Of a stretch of 64,000 nucleotides of DNA, positions 27,590-36,729 are shown one piece after another. Made by a program: the position numbers and the translations under genes. The stretch is from NCBI GenBank assembly GCA_019634165.1, contig JAHQVT010000007.1, positions 1 to 64,000 of the forward strand. The letters are read 5' to 3'. The DNA comes from Rhodospirillales bacterium. Lineage in GTDB: Bacteria; Pseudomonadota; Alphaproteobacteria; Rhodospirillales; Thalassospiraceae. Under the pieces are notes generated by a model that was not told where the DNA came from, searched no databases, and saw only the letters and a list, made by a program, of their open reading frames with translations. The stretch's first letter is position 1; each line of letters starts with the position of its first letter.

Positions 27590-27640
27590 AACCCTGGACG
27601 ACCGGGTTTCGCGATCAGACCAATGGGGACGACCCCTTAT
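27590..27640 (+). promoter_or_regulatory. Guanidine-II riboswitch (mini-ykkC)
   Basis: Two small hairpins each display the diagnostic ACGA loop closed by GG/CC pairs. Hairpin 1 is AACCCTGG-ACGA-CCGGGTT (27590-27608) and hairpin 2 is GGGG-ACGA-CCCC (27625-27636). They are about 16 bases apart, and the second ends eight bases before the GGAGG of sugE (27645-27649). This is the guanidine-II arrangement, in which ligand binding to both loops exposes the ribosome binding site. The downstream SugE/Gdx guanidinium exporter is the classic target. Confidence 0.9.
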
Positions 27641-27653
27641 CACAGGAGGCCCC

Positions 27654-27974
27654 ATGGCCTGGACAGCGTTGGTTATTGCCGGATTTCTTGAAATTTGCTG
27701 GGCGGTTGGCCTGAAATATACCGAAGGCTTCACCAAACCCCTTCCAAGTATTCTTACCATCACGACCATTGCGGCCAGTTTCTGGTTGCTCGCCTATGCC
27801 ATGCGGTCCATCCCGATTGGAACGGCCTATGCCATATGGACCGGAATTGGTGCGGCGGGTGCGGTAATCTTTGGGATTGTCATGTTGGGCGAAGCCGCCA
27901 ATGTCGGACGCCTTATTGCAATCGCCCTGATCTTATCAGGGATTGTGATGCTGAAAATTTTCAGCCCAAGCTGA
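27654..27974 (+). CDS. sugE: Guanidinium exporter (SMR family, SugE/Gdx)
   Basis: 106 aa, four membrane helices, a dual-topology small multidrug resistance protein. The central Glu13 (IAGFLEICWAVGLKYT) and the GTAYAIWTGIGA motif place it in the Gdx/SugE branch, not the EmrE branch. It exports guanidinium in exchange for protons. The GGAGG site four bases before the ATG at 27654 fixes the start, and the guanidine-II riboswitch immediately upstream agrees with the function. A strong terminator follows. Confidence 0.93.
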   Translation: MAWTALVIAGFLEICWAVGLKYTEGFTKPLPSILTITTIAASFWLLAYAMRSIPIGTAYAIWTGIGAAGAVIFGIVMLGEAANVGRLIAIALILSGIVMLKIFSPS

Positions 27975-28000
27975 TCTTGATTTCACGGCACCACAAATAC

Positions 28001-28031
28001 AAAACGGGGCAGCCAATGGCTGCCCCGTTTT
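28001..28031. terminator. Bidirectional terminator
   Basis: A perfect 14-bp stem, AAAACGGGGCAGCC and its complement, with a three-base loop, between convergent sugE and hydA. Confidence 0.92.
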
Positions 28032-28053
28032 CATTTCCTGACCGCCAAGTGTG

Positions 28054-29505
28054 TTACACGCCAGCCGGAATACCGCTGCGTTTAACTTTACGCGGGGCGG
28101 TGATTTCTTTCCATTTGGAAAGGGCTTTATTGACCGCAGGATAGGCATCACGGCGGACAAACTCACCATCCCCACATTTGGCAATAACAACGCCTTCTTC
28201 AGCAGCAATGCGCCCACGGCTGAGGGTATAACGCGGAAGGCCGGTGACTTCATGGCCTTCAAACACGTTGTAATCAATCGCTGATTGCTGATGTTTAGCG
28301 GTGATGGTTTTTGAGGCCTTCGGATCCCAGACCACAAGATCGGCATCCGCCCCCACCAGAACCGCCCCTTTGCGCGGATAGACGTTGAGGATTTTGGCAA
28401 TGTTGGTCGAGGTGACTGCGACAAATTCATTCATGGTCAGGCGGCCGGTATTCACCCCATAGGTCCACAAAAGCGGCATGCGGTCTTCAAGGCCGCCCGT
28501 GCCGTTCGGGATTTTGGTGAAATCGCCCATGCCCATGCGTTTCTGTTCGGTGGTAAACGCACAGTGGTCCGTCGCGACAACCTGAAGGCTGCCCGATGCC
28601 AGACCGTTCCACAAACCATCCTGATGCAGTTTGCTACGGAATGGTGGGGACATAACGCGGCGTGCAGCATGATCCCAATCGGCATTGGCATATTCGCTGT
28701 CATCAAGCACAAGATGCTGGATCAGCGGTTCGCCAAACACACGTTTGCCATTGGCACGTGCGCGACGGATGGCTTCGTGGGCCGGTTCGCACGACACATG
28801 CACGATATAAAGCGGCACATTGGCCATATCGGCAATCATGATCGCACGGTTGCACGCCTCGCCTTCGACATCGACGGGACGGGAATAGGCATGTGCTTCG
28901 GGTCCGTTATTGCCTTCGGCCAGCAATTTCTGCTGCAAGGTCGCGACCACATCGCCGTTTTCGGCATGGACAAGCGGCATCGCACCAAGTTCCGAACAGC
29001 GCGAGAAGGATGCAAACATCTCATCATCATCGACCATAAGCGCGCCCTTATAGGCCATGAAGTGCTTAAAGGTGTTGATGCCTTTTTCTTCGACGACGAT
29101 TTTCATTTCGTCAAAGACTTGTTCTCCCCACCAGGTCACAGCCATGTGGAAGGAGTAATCGCAAACGGCCTTGGATGATTTGTTATCCCACGCCTGCAAT
29201 GCTTCAAGCAGCGATTGGTTCGGGGCCGGAAGGCAGAAATCAACCACCATGGTCGTGCCGCCGGCAACGGCGGCCTTGGTCCCGCTTTCAAAATCATCTT
29301 CGGAATAGGTGCCCATAAAAGGCATTTCCATATGGGTGTGCGGGTCAATCCCGCCGGGCATGACATAGCAGCCCGCGGCGTCAATCACCTTGTCCCCGGT
29401 CAGGTTGGCGCCGATCGCAGCAATCTTGCCGTCTTCGATCAGAATGTCGGATTTATATGTCAGATCGGCGGTAACGATGGTTCCGCCACGAATAACCATG
29501 GACAT
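28054..29505 (-). CDS. hydA: Dihydropyrimidinase
   Basis: 483 aa, amidohydrolase superfamily. Metal-binding HTH in GGIDPHTHME and the carbamylatable lysine in TFKHFMAYKGALM are present, with further zinc-ligand histidines in VHAENGD and IVHVSCEPAHEA. It opens dihydrouracil and dihydrothymine to N-carbamoyl-beta-amino acids (EC 3.5.2.2). GGAG lies seven bases before the ATG at 29505. It is the last gene of the RutR-linked leftward unit, after the transporter. Hydantoinase activity is common in the family, but PreAT and beta-ureidopropionase nearby support the pyrimidine role. Confidence 0.93.
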   Translation of the reverse strand: MSMVIRGGTIVTADLTYKSDILIEDGKIAAIGANLTGDKVIDAAGCYVMPGGIDPHTHMEMPFMGTYSEDDFESGTKAAVAGGTTMVVDFCLPAPNQSLLEALQAWDNKSSKAVCDYSFHMAVTWWGEQVFDEMKIVVEEKGINTFKHFMAYKGALMVDDDEMFASFSRCSELGAMPLVHAENGDVVATLQQKLLAEGNNGPEAHAYSRPVDVEGEACNRAIMIADMANVPLYIVHVSCEPAHEAIRRARANGKRVFGEPLIQHLVLDDSEYANADWDHAARRVMSPPFRSKLHQDGLWNGLASGSLQVVATDHCAFTTEQKRMGMGDFTKIPNGTGGLEDRMPLLWTYGVNTGRLTMNEFVAVTSTNIAKILNVYPRKGAVLVGADADLVVWDPKASKTITAKHQQSAIDYNVFEGHEVTGLPRYTLSRGRIAAEEGVVIAKCGDGEFVRRDAYPAVNKALSKWKEITAPRKVKRSGIPAGV

Positions 29506-29617
29506 GGGTGGCTCCTTGTCTGTCTAAGCGGTGAAAAGTTGCGGGCCATCCCGGCATTTCACCCATTTCCCCAAGAATGTCGGGGCATCATTTTAAATTC
29601 GTCGTCAGGTGGGCGAC

Positions 29618-29650
29618 CTGCCCGGCAACGCATCAATCGCCGCCGGGCAG
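29618..29650. repeat. Intercistronic hairpin between the binding protein and hydA
   Basis: CTGCCCGGC/GCCGGGCAG inverted repeat with a 15-base spacer and no T run. It may stabilise the upstream mRNA and raise binding-protein expression over that of hydA. Confidence 0.5.
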
Positions 29651-29667
29651 TTCAAGATCGGGTCGGA

Positions 29668-30654
29668 TTACATTGCGGCCTTATTGGTCACAACGTCGGT
29701 CCAGGCACCTTCCGGCTTTTTGGTGATCACTGGATCAGAACCACCAGAAAGCAAGCTATCAACGGTACGTTCATAAGCAGCTTTATCAAGGGCTGCGCTA
29801 TCGCCCAGCAACTTGGCAATTTCGCTCATCATGCGGACCTGATGTTTTTCAGTCTGCGCACCGGTCATATCGTTATCAAGAACGATCATCGCCGCATCTT
29901 CCGGGTTTTCTTTCGCCCAGTTCCAGCCCTTCATGCTGGCAGCAACGAAACGCCCCATCTTATCAACGAACGCCGGGTCCTTGAGCTTGTCTTCAAGAAC
30001 ATAAAGCCCGTCTTCAAGGGTTGCGACACCCTGATCTTCGTATTTGAAGACCTTAAGCTCGTCTTCCGAAAGACCGGCATCAATGACCTGCCAATATTCA
30101 TTGTAGGTCATGGTCGATACGCAATCGGCCTGTTTCTGCAACAGCGGATCAACGTTAAAGCCCTGTTTTAGAACGGTAACGCCTTTGTCCGAACCATCGG
30201 TCGGAATGCCAAGTTTCGACATCCAGCTTAGGAACGGATATTCATTGCCAAAGAACCAGACACCAAGAGTACGCCCAGGGAAGTCATCCGGGCTTTCGAT
30301 CCCGGTGTCCTTACGGCAAGTCAGCATCATGCCCGATTTGGCAAATGGCTGTGCGATATTGACCAGCGGCACGCCTTTTTCGCGTGATGCAAGTGCGGAT
30401 GGCATCCAGTCAATGATCACATCTGCACCACCACCGGCAATCACCTGCGGCGGGGCAACATCCGGGCCACCCGGATTAATCGTTACGTCAAGATCAGCTT
30501 CTTCGTAAAAGCCTTTGTCGAGTGCCACATAGTAGCCAGCAAACTGGGCCTGTGTGACCCATTTAAGCTGCAAGGTTACTTCATCTGCTGCCATCGCCGA
30601 AAGCGATGTCAAACCGAAACTCAACCCTAATGCAGTCGCAAATAATTTCTTCAT
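29668..30654 (-). CDS. ABC transporter substrate-binding protein (NMT1/THI5-like), pyrimidine uptake
   Basis: 328 aa from the ATG at 30654, chosen because GGAG precedes it and a Sec signal peptide begins there (MKKLFATALGLSFGLTSLSAMA). The mature protein has the NMT1/THI5-like fold used for thiamine-pyrimidine and related heterocycles, with LQLKWVTQAQFAGYYVALDKG near the N-terminus. It lies between two permease genes and dihydropyrimidinase in a pyrimidine-degradation operon, so the substrate is probably uracil, thymine or a dihydropyrimidine. This is inferred from context. Confidence 0.83.
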   Translation of the reverse strand: MKKLFATALGLSFGLTSLSAMAADEVTLQLKWVTQAQFAGYYVALDKGFYEEADLDVTINPGGPDVAPPQVIAGGGADVIIDWMPSALASREKGVPLVNIAQPFAKSGMMLTCRKDTGIESPDDFPGRTLGVWFFGNEYPFLSWMSKLGIPTDGSDKGVTVLKQGFNVDPLLQKQADCVSTMTYNEYWQVIDAGLSEDELKVFKYEDQGVATLEDGLYVLEDKLKDPAFVDKMGRFVAASMKGWNWAKENPEDAAMIVLDNDMTGAQTEKHQVRMMSEIAKLLGDSAALDKAAYERTVDSLLSGGSDPVITKKPEGAWTDVVTNKAAM

Positions 30655-30715
30655 TCGTCGATGTCTCCTCAGGTTGTAGTCAAGTCCTCCCGGTGGGCCG
30701 TCTTTGATTATGCCT

Positions 30716-31873
30716 TTAATGGCGACGTACCCTAAAAGACGGATGCCATGACGTTGCTTTTCTCTCGATATAAGCCACGGCTCCGTAGAAGGCAGTCCCC
30801 GCAAGGGCTGCCAATGCGATTTCCGCCCAAACCATGTCGATATTCATCCTGCCCACCTCGGTCGAGATGCGGAAACCCATACCAACAATCGGGGTGCCGA
30901 AAAACTCGGCGACGATTGCACCAATCAGCGCAAGCGTGGAATTGATTTTAAGTGCGTTGAAAACAAACGGCATCGCCGCAGGCAAACGCAGGCGAAACAG
31001 TGTAGACCAATAGCCCGATGCATAGGTCGCCATCAGATCCTTTTCCAATTTCCCTGCCGCGTTCAAACCCGTCACGGTATTCACCAGCATTGGGAAAAAG
31101 GTCATGATCACGATGACAGCGGCCTTTGACTGCCAGTCAAAGCCAAACCACATCACCATGATCGGCGCGACCCCGATAATCGGCAAGGCCGAGACCATAT
31201 TGCCAAGCGGCAAAAGACCGCGTTTAAGGAACGGTACACGGTCAACTGCAATCGCGACAATAAAGGCCGAGCCGCAGCCCATGACATAGCCACTGAGAAC
31301 TGCCTTCACGAAGGTCTGATAGAAATCAGCCGCCATCATATCGGTCGAGGTCACAAATCGGACGCCAATCATGCTGGGTGGCGGCAACAGAACCTGTGGC
31401 ACGCCGAACCCGGCGACCAGAACTTCCCAAGCAAACAAAAGCCACATGCCAAAGGCAACCGGCACGATAATATTGGCGACCTGCTGCTTGGCTTTTTCCA
31501 GACTGCGATAATTGGCAACCACATCAATCCCGCGCCAGACAAACGCCCAAAGCGAAATGATGAACAACCAGAACCCGGTCCCGGCATAGCCCGCAACGCC
31601 ATAATCATAAAGGGTTACAATTGCCTGCCAGCAGCCAAAAACCCCAACGGCAAGTATGACGATCCCGCTATAGATTGATCGCACACCAAGCCAGGTAAAA
31701 GCAGCCCCGGCAATGACGCAAAGTGCCATCGCAATTGCCAGCCCCGGAATATCCCCGACAAAGGCAACCTGTTTTCCGGTATCGGCATCCATCCCGGCAA
31801 GCGGGAATATCAGGGCCAAAAGGGCGGCAATCGCGCCAACCAGACAGAATTTATCAAGTTTCATGTCGATCAT
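30716..31873 (-). CDS. ABC transporter permease with extra N-terminal membrane domain, pyrimidine uptake
   Basis: 385 aa, much longer than the usual 250-280 of SsuC/ThiX-type permeases. Residues 1 to about 125 add four hydrophobic segments before the standard BPD_transp_1 domain, which begins near residue 135. The coupling loop is MATYASGYWSTLFRLRLPAAMPFVF. Its ATG overlaps the stop of the preceding permease as ATGA, indicating translational coupling. The N-terminal extension has no recognised function. Confidence 0.83.
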   Translation of the reverse strand: MIDMKLDKFCLVGAIAALLALIFPLAGMDADTGKQVAFVGDIPGLAIAMALCVIAGAAFTWLGVRSIYSGIVILAVGVFGCWQAIVTLYDYGVAGYAGTGFWLFIISLWAFVWRGIDVVANYRSLEKAKQQVANIIVPVAFGMWLLFAWEVLVAGFGVPQVLLPPPSMIGVRFVTSTDMMAADFYQTFVKAVLSGYVMGCGSAFIVAIAVDRVPFLKRGLLPLGNMVSALPIIGVAPIMVMWFGFDWQSKAAVIVIMTFFPMLVNTVTGLNAAGKLEKDLMATYASGYWSTLFRLRLPAAMPFVFNALKINSTLALIGAIVAEFFGTPIVGMGFRISTEVGRMNIDMVWAEIALAALAGTAFYGAVAYIERKATSWHPSFRVRRH

Positions 31874-32799
31874 GCCTTTACCCCCATCCGGGCCAGCACG
31901 CGCCGTTCAAACCATCCAACAATCACCACCATGATGGCCGCAACAAAGGCCGCGGTTAAAAGCGCAGACCAGATTTGAATGGTTTGACCGTAATAAGACC
32001 CGGCAAGTAAACGCGCCCCAAGTCCCGCCTGTGCGCCAGTTGGCAATTCACCAACAATCGCCCCCACCAGACTGATCGCAATTGCGACTTTCAGGCTGGC
32101 AAACAAATACGGCATGGCCGATGGCAAGCGAAGCTGCCAGAAAGTTTGCCATTTCGATGCATTATAGGTCCGCATCAGATCAAGCTGGATGACTTGCGGG
32201 GACCGCAATCCTTTGACCATGCTGATCGTGATCGGGAAAAAGCATAAATAGGTCGATATGACCGCTTTTGGTATCACGCCCTTAATCCCAATTGCGCCCA
32301 GAACGACGATGATCATCGGCGCAATCGCCAGGATCGGGATGGTTTGTGATGAAATCACCCACGGCATCAGGCTTTTTTCAAGTGTCGTAACGTGAACAAT
32401 ACCGACCGCCAAAATAATGCCCAACAACGTCCCGCTGGCAAAGCCAAGCAAGGTCGAGGAAAGCGTCACCCAGCTATGATAAACCAAAGACCGCTTTGAC
32501 GTGATCTTGGTGGCAAAGATGGTTTTATACATCTCCTGCGCGACCTGATGGGGGGCAGGAAGGATCGGGCGTTCCTGTGCCAGCGTATCTTCGATCAGCT
32601 TGCTGGTGGTCCATGTTTGATCGGCACGGTTATACCGGTCAATCTGGGTCGGTGCGTTCATGAAAACCGCCCCGACATACCAAAGAACTAACAGGGCTAT
32701 CAGAACCACTGTCACCGGGCCAGCCTGCCCCGACATCATGCGTGTCCAAAGCGACGGTCCGTTGATCGCCCCGTTCATGGTTGCAGAATTACTCGTCAT
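31870..32799 (-). CDS. ABC transporter permease, pyrimidine uptake
   Basis: 309 aa from the ATG at 32799, which overlaps the end of the ATPase gene by 11 bases; a start 16 codons upstream is possible but lies deeper in the ATPase gene. It has six or so hydrophobic helices and a typical coupling loop (LMRTYNASKWQTFWQLRLP). It is paralogous to the next permease, so the transporter channel is a heterodimer. Family: nitrate/sulfonate/thiamine-precursor ABC importers. Confidence 0.85.
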   Translation of the reverse strand: MTSNSATMNGAINGPSLWTRMMSGQAGPVTVVLIALLVLWYVGAVFMNAPTQIDRYNRADQTWTTSKLIEDTLAQERPILPAPHQVAQEMYKTIFATKITSKRSLVYHSWVTLSSTLLGFASGTLLGIILAVGIVHVTTLEKSLMPWVISSQTIPILAIAPMIIVVLGAIGIKGVIPKAVISTYLCFFPITISMVKGLRSPQVIQLDLMRTYNASKWQTFWQLRLPSAMPYLFASLKVAIAISLVGAIVGELPTGAQAGLGARLLAGSYYGQTIQIWSALLTAAFVAAIMVVIVGWFERRVLARMGVKA

Positions 32800-33616
32800 T
32801 GCTATGCCCCGCGCGCAGCCCTTCACGAACACGATGTGCAATTTCAAGGAATTCCGGCGTTTCGCGGATGTCGAGTGTCCGGTCTTTGGGGAAGTCGGTT
32901 TCGATCACATCAATGATGCGGCCCGGGCGCGGTGACATCACAACAATCTTGCTTGAAAGATAGACCGCCTCGGGGATCGAATGGGTGACAAAGGCAACCG
33001 TCTTATTCGTCCGCGCCCACAGCTTCAAAAGCTGTTCGTTCAAATGATCCCGGACGATTTCATCCAACGCGCCAAACGGCTCATCCATCAACAGCAAATC
33101 GGCATCAAAGGAAAGCGCACGCGCAATTGATGCCCGTTGCTGCATGCCCCCTGAAAGCTGCCAGGGGAATTTCTTTTCAAACCCGTTCAGTTCAACAAGC
33201 TTCAAGGCGTCATGCGCACGCTTGATGCGTTCTTCCTTGGAAAGCTCCATGATTTCCAACGGCAAGGTCACATTGCGTTCAATTGATCGCCACGGCAAAA
33301 GTGCTGGTGCCTGAAATACATAGCCATAAGCACGGTTTTCGCGCGCTTGCTCGGGAGAAACGCCATTGATCGAAATATCGCCGCCTGTGGCTTTTTCAAG
33401 ATCGGCAATCACGCGCAAAAGCGTGGTTTTCCCACAGCCCGATGGGCCGATAAAGGAAACAAAATCGCCTTCGTCAATCGTCAGATCAACTTCGGAAAGT
33501 GCATAAACCGGTCCGTCAGCCGTCTGAAAAGTCAGCGACAGGTTTTTAATATCAACAACAGCGTTCTTTGATGCGGGCATCTCAGCAACATTATTGACGA
33601 CTTCTTTTAGCGTCAT
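32789..33616 (-). CDS. ABC transporter ATP-binding protein, pyrimidine uptake
   Basis: 275 aa. Walker A GPSGCGKT, signature LSGGMQQR, Walker B LLLMDEP and switch His in VTHSIPEAVYL are all intact, typical of SsuB/TauB-type ATPases. The ATG at 33616 is preceded by AGGGGA; the frame is open 19 codons further without a site. It energises the two permeases encoded immediately downstream with overlapping frames. It follows the beta-ureidopropionase gene after a 221-base gap. Confidence 0.9.
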   Translation of the reverse strand: MTLKEVVNNVAEMPASKNAVVDIKNLSLTFQTADGPVYALSEVDLTIDEGDFVSFIGPSGCGKTTLLRVIADLEKATGGDISINGVSPEQARENRAYGYVFQAPALLPWRSIERNVTLPLEIMELSKEERIKRAHDALKLVELNGFEKKFPWQLSGGMQQRASIARALSFDADLLLMDEPFGALDEIVRDHLNEQLLKLWARTNKTVAFVTHSIPEAVYLSSKIVVMSPRPGRIIDVIETDFPKDRTLDIRETPEFLEIAHRVREGLRAGHSNDE

Positions 33617-33837
33617 GGGGTATCCCCTGATCGTATGTCTCTCTCGGAACCAAAAGTGTCTCTTTTGGCACACTCGATGGAAGCTTCCCTTAGGGACGTT
33701 GCCCTGAACTTTGCCTACATTTGATCAAAGGCATCTCTGCCTTTGCCCGGTCATTGCCGGGATCACGGGATCATGGCCCGCTTATGTTGGTCAAAGCAAA
33801 ACGGCGAACGGCAAAGCCGCCCGCCGGTATCATGAAA

Positions 33838-34704
33838 TCAGTTGTCGTCCGTCAGGCGCGTATAGGTCGACGGGCGACGATCGCGGAAGAACTGCCAGTT
33901 ATTGCGAATTTCGCGCACCATCGACATATCCATGTCATGGACCAACAATTCATCCTGATCGCGCGATGCCTGTGCTTCGATTTCTCCGCGCGGATTGACG
34001 AAATAGCTTTGACCATAAAACTCGCCAATATCCCACGGCGCTTCGGTCCCGACCCGATTGATCGCACCGATAAAGCAGCCATTGGCAACCGCCGATGCAG
34101 GCTGTTCAAGTTTCCAGATATATTCGGAAACCCCGGCAACAGTCGCCGACGGATTGACGATATATTCCGCACCATTTAGCGCAAGTGCGCGCCAGCCTTC
34201 CGGGAAGTGACGGTCATAGCAAATATAAACGCCAAGCTTGCAATATTGGGTCTCAAACACCGGCCAGTTTGATGCACCGGGTTTGAAGAAGAACTTCTCC
34301 CAGAAACCTGCAACATGGGGGATATGGGTTTTGCGGTATTTACCAAGATAGGTGCCATCGGCATCAATCACCGCAGCGGTGTTGTAGTAAACCCCGGTGA
34401 TGTCTTCCTCATAGATTGGAACAACGATCACCATTTTGTATTTGGCTGCCAACTCGCACATCAGTTGCGTGGTTGGGCCATCGGGGATTTTTTCCGCCGC
34501 CGCATACCATTTCTTGTCCTGACTGGGACAGAAATAGGGTTGGGTGAAAACTTCCTGAAAACACAGGACCTGCACACCTTTTTTCCCCGCCTCTTCAATA
34601 TAAGGCAGATGTGCTGCGATCATGGCTTTGCGGATTTCTTCGGGGGTCTGATCAGTTGAACCTTTCAGGCTCATTTGAATCAGGCCACCTCTCAGCTTTG
34701 ACAT
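33838..34704 (-). CDS. Beta-ureidopropionase, nitrilase superfamily
   Basis: 288 aa. The nitrilase triad is visible as Glu51 (CFQEVFTQ), Lys125 (KYRKTHIPH) and Cys162 (ICYDRHFPEG). The sequence follows the N-carbamoyl-beta-alanine amidohydrolase group, which releases beta-alanine, carbon dioxide and ammonia (EC 3.5.1.6). GGAGG is eight bases before the ATG. It lies between the aminotransferase and transporter genes. A second, unrelated M20-type carbamoyl amidohydrolase occurs at 38554-39831 and could perform the same step or act on thymine-derived substrates. Confidence 0.88.
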   Translation of the reverse strand: MSKLRGGLIQMSLKGSTDQTPEEIRKAMIAAHLPYIEEAGKKGVQVLCFQEVFTQPYFCPSQDKKWYAAAEKIPDGPTTQLMCELAAKYKMVIVVPIYEEDITGVYYNTAAVIDADGTYLGKYRKTHIPHVAGFWEKFFFKPGASNWPVFETQYCKLGVYICYDRHFPEGWRALALNGAEYIVNPSATVAGVSEYIWKLEQPASAVANGCFIGAINRVGTEAPWDIGEFYGQSYFVNPRGEIEAQASRDQDELLVHDMDMSMVREIRNNWQFFRDRRPSTYTRLTDDN

Positions 34705-34902
34705 CCGAGATACCTCCTTGATCTGATATTTTTATGCCCTTGCCGCTTATGCGGTCTAACGGACTTATGCCCAATCGCGCCCCAAAGACCCTTTGTTTTT
34801 ATGTGGGTCATTTCCCAGATGGGACGCAATCAGAAAATCGCGAAACAGATGTTTCCTCCGTGGCGCTGCAAATCCATTTATTTTTATAGGACCTTGCAAA
34901 CC

Positions 34903-34928
34903 CCCTTCGCCCAATAAAGGGCGAAGGG
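34903..34928 (-). terminator. Hairpin after the aminotransferase gene
   Basis: A perfect 10-bp stem CCCTTCGCCC/GGGCGAAGGG with loop AATAAA lies about 16 bases after the stop. The downstream minus-strand sequence has only three Ts, so it may be partial attenuation within the operon. Confidence 0.6.
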
Positions 34929-34944
34929 TTATTCATCTTCGATC

Positions 34945-36276
34945 TTAATCGATCTCTTTAAGCACTTCGCGCAGCGTTCCAAACAACTGATCAATATGAG
35001 ATTTTTCAATGATCAGGGGTGGTGACAGCGCAATGATATCGCCGGTGGTCCGGATCAGGATGCCTTTTTCAAACGCCTTAAGGAAGGCATTGAAAGCACG
35101 CTTGGTCGGGAATCCTTCTATCCCTTCAAGCTCAATCGCACCGATCAGACCAAGGTTACGAACGTCTTTGACCAAAGGCAGGTCGATCAGGCTATGCACC
35201 GCATCTTCCCAATACTGACCAAGTTCCTTGCCCTTGCTATACAGACCTTCTTCTTCATAGGTCTCAAGCGTTGCCATGGCCGCCGCACAGGCAACAGGAT
35301 TGCCCGAATAGGTGTAACCGTGGAACAGCTCGATCATGTTTTCAGCACCGGTCATGAAGGCATCATGAATGGCATCCGTGGCAAACACGGCCCCCATCGG
35401 GATCGTCCCGTTGGTAAGACCCTTTGCAGTTGTGACCAGATCCGGTTGAACACCGAAATAATCCACGGCAAACGGCGCGCCAAGGCGACCAAAACCTGTA
35501 ATGACCTCATCAAAGATCAAAAGAATGCCATGCTTGGTGCAAATCTCGCGCAGGCGTTCAAGATAGCCTTTTGGCGGGATCAAAACACCGGTCGACCCTG
35601 CAACCGGCTCGACAATGACGGCGGCGATGGTTGACGGATCATGCAGCGCGCAAATCCGTTCAAGATCATCGGCAAGGAATGCGCCATGTTCAGGCATTCC
35701 GCGGGTAACACCGTTTTCTTCGGGCAGATAGGTATGACGCATGTGGTCAACACCACCAAGCATCTGACCAAACGTTTTGCGGTTACCGGAAATACCGCCA
35801 ACCGAAATGCCGCCAAAGTTCACGCCGTGATAACCGCGTTCACGCCCGATCAGGCGGGTCCGCTGTCCATCACCACGCGCACGGTGATAAGCAAGTGCGA
35901 TTTTAAGCGCCGTTTCAACCGATTCAGAACCAGAATTGGTATAGAACACATGGTTGAGATCGCCCGGCATTAACTGCGCCAGACGATTGGCCAGTTCGAA
36001 CGCCTTGGGGTGGCCCATCTGGAAAGCCGGGGCATAATCCAGCTCGTCCATCTGTGCTTTGACGGCTTCGACGATTTTCGGGCGCTTGTGACCAGCATTG
36101 CAGCACCAAAGGCCTGCGGTCCCGTCCAAAATTTCGCGGTTATCATCGGTCGTGTAATACATGCCATCGGCTGCGACCAGCATACGCGGGGTCTGCTTGA
36201 ACTGGCGGTTGGCCGTGAAAGGCATCCAGAATGCCGAAAGGTCATTCGGTCGGCTGATTTTCGTGGTGGCTGTCAT
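34945..36276 (-). CDS. Beta-alanine--pyruvate aminotransferase (class III)
   Basis: 443 aa PLP enzyme, omega-amino acid:pyruvate transaminase group. The PLP lysine is in VTTAKGLTNGTIPMGAVF, the acidic partner in LLIFDEVITGFGRLG, and NSGSESVETALK is the phosphate-binding region. It converts beta-alanine (or 3-aminoisobutyrate) with pyruvate into malonate semialdehyde and alanine. GGGAG precedes the ATG. It is first in the leftward unit downstream of the two RutR-type sites. The following enzyme, malonate-semialdehyde dehydrogenase, is not in the window. Confidence 0.88.
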   Translation of the reverse strand: MTATTKISRPNDLSAFWMPFTANRQFKQTPRMLVAADGMYYTTDDNREILDGTAGLWCCNAGHKRPKIVEAVKAQMDELDYAPAFQMGHPKAFELANRLAQLMPGDLNHVFYTNSGSESVETALKIALAYHRARGDGQRTRLIGRERGYHGVNFGGISVGGISGNRKTFGQMLGGVDHMRHTYLPEENGVTRGMPEHGAFLADDLERICALHDPSTIAAVIVEPVAGSTGVLIPPKGYLERLREICTKHGILLIFDEVITGFGRLGAPFAVDYFGVQPDLVTTAKGLTNGTIPMGAVFATDAIHDAFMTGAENMIELFHGYTYSGNPVACAAAMATLETYEEEGLYSKGKELGQYWEDAVHSLIDLPLVKDVRNLGLIGAIELEGIEGFPTKRAFNAFLKAFEKGILIRTTGDIIALSPPLIIEKSHIDQLFGTLREVLKEID

Positions 36277-36614
36277 AAAAGGTCTCCCGTACCTTTTTTA
36301 TTGCTTCCCTGATACCGGTTCGGATGCGGGCACCTGACGTCCGATATCTGATATTTTGTCCCGGCGCTGAATGCTGAAATTGGCACGATGGCCAATATGT
36401 CGCACATTCATTGTCTGAGACGGCCTGTCTAAACAAACAGGCAAAAATCGTTAGCATGAGACATGCCCATGCACTAGAGCTTTAACGCGACCGGAGAACT
36501 GTTTCGAATATTCGACTGTCAAACACCATTTCAGCGACCCTGATTTTTGTTTACGGCGTCTATTTTCTGTTTATCTTTCGTCGGTCTTGTTCGATATTTT
36601 GGACAAAACCGACT

Positions 36615-36630
36615 CTTGACCTTGGTCAAG
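36615..36630. promoter_or_regulatory. RutR-type operator 1
   Basis: CTTGACCTTGGTCAAG is symmetric apart from the two central bases and has the TTGACC/GGTCAA arms of the E. coli RutR consensus (TTGACCANNTGGTCAA), with the centre two bases shorter. It overlaps a possible -35. Confidence 0.6.
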
Positions 36631-36685
36631 AACGACGCGCATAAAAAAGTTTCTTTTGCATATTTACGGTAGAGGTTATTTTAAC

Positions 36686-36701
36686 CTGACCAAACGGTCA
36701 A
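36686..36701. promoter_or_regulatory. RutR-type operator 2
   Basis: CTGACCAAACGGTCAA matches the RutR consensus TTGACCANNTGGTCAA at 12 of the 14 defined positions and lies 29 bases before the rutR start, suited to autoregulation. Confidence 0.65.
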
Positions 36702-36729
36702 GATAAATGACGCAAATCAGAGAGCATGG

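Larger units (their letters stand above)
36277..36729. other. Divergent regulatory region between the aminotransferase operon and rutR
   Basis: 453 bases without a convincing gene. It holds two RutR-type palindromes (36615-36630 and 36686-36701), both nearer the regulator. The part next to the aminotransferase is ordinary sequence in which I see no clear motif. Confidence 0.6.

Noticed and set aside
27590-27640. Guanidine-I (ykkC) riboswitch
   Set aside because: The region is too short and has the double ACGA hairpins of guanidine-II instead.
29215-30171. Rightward 318-codon open frame
   Set aside because: Antisense to hydA and the binding-protein gene, both well supported; its composition is that of a complementary strand.
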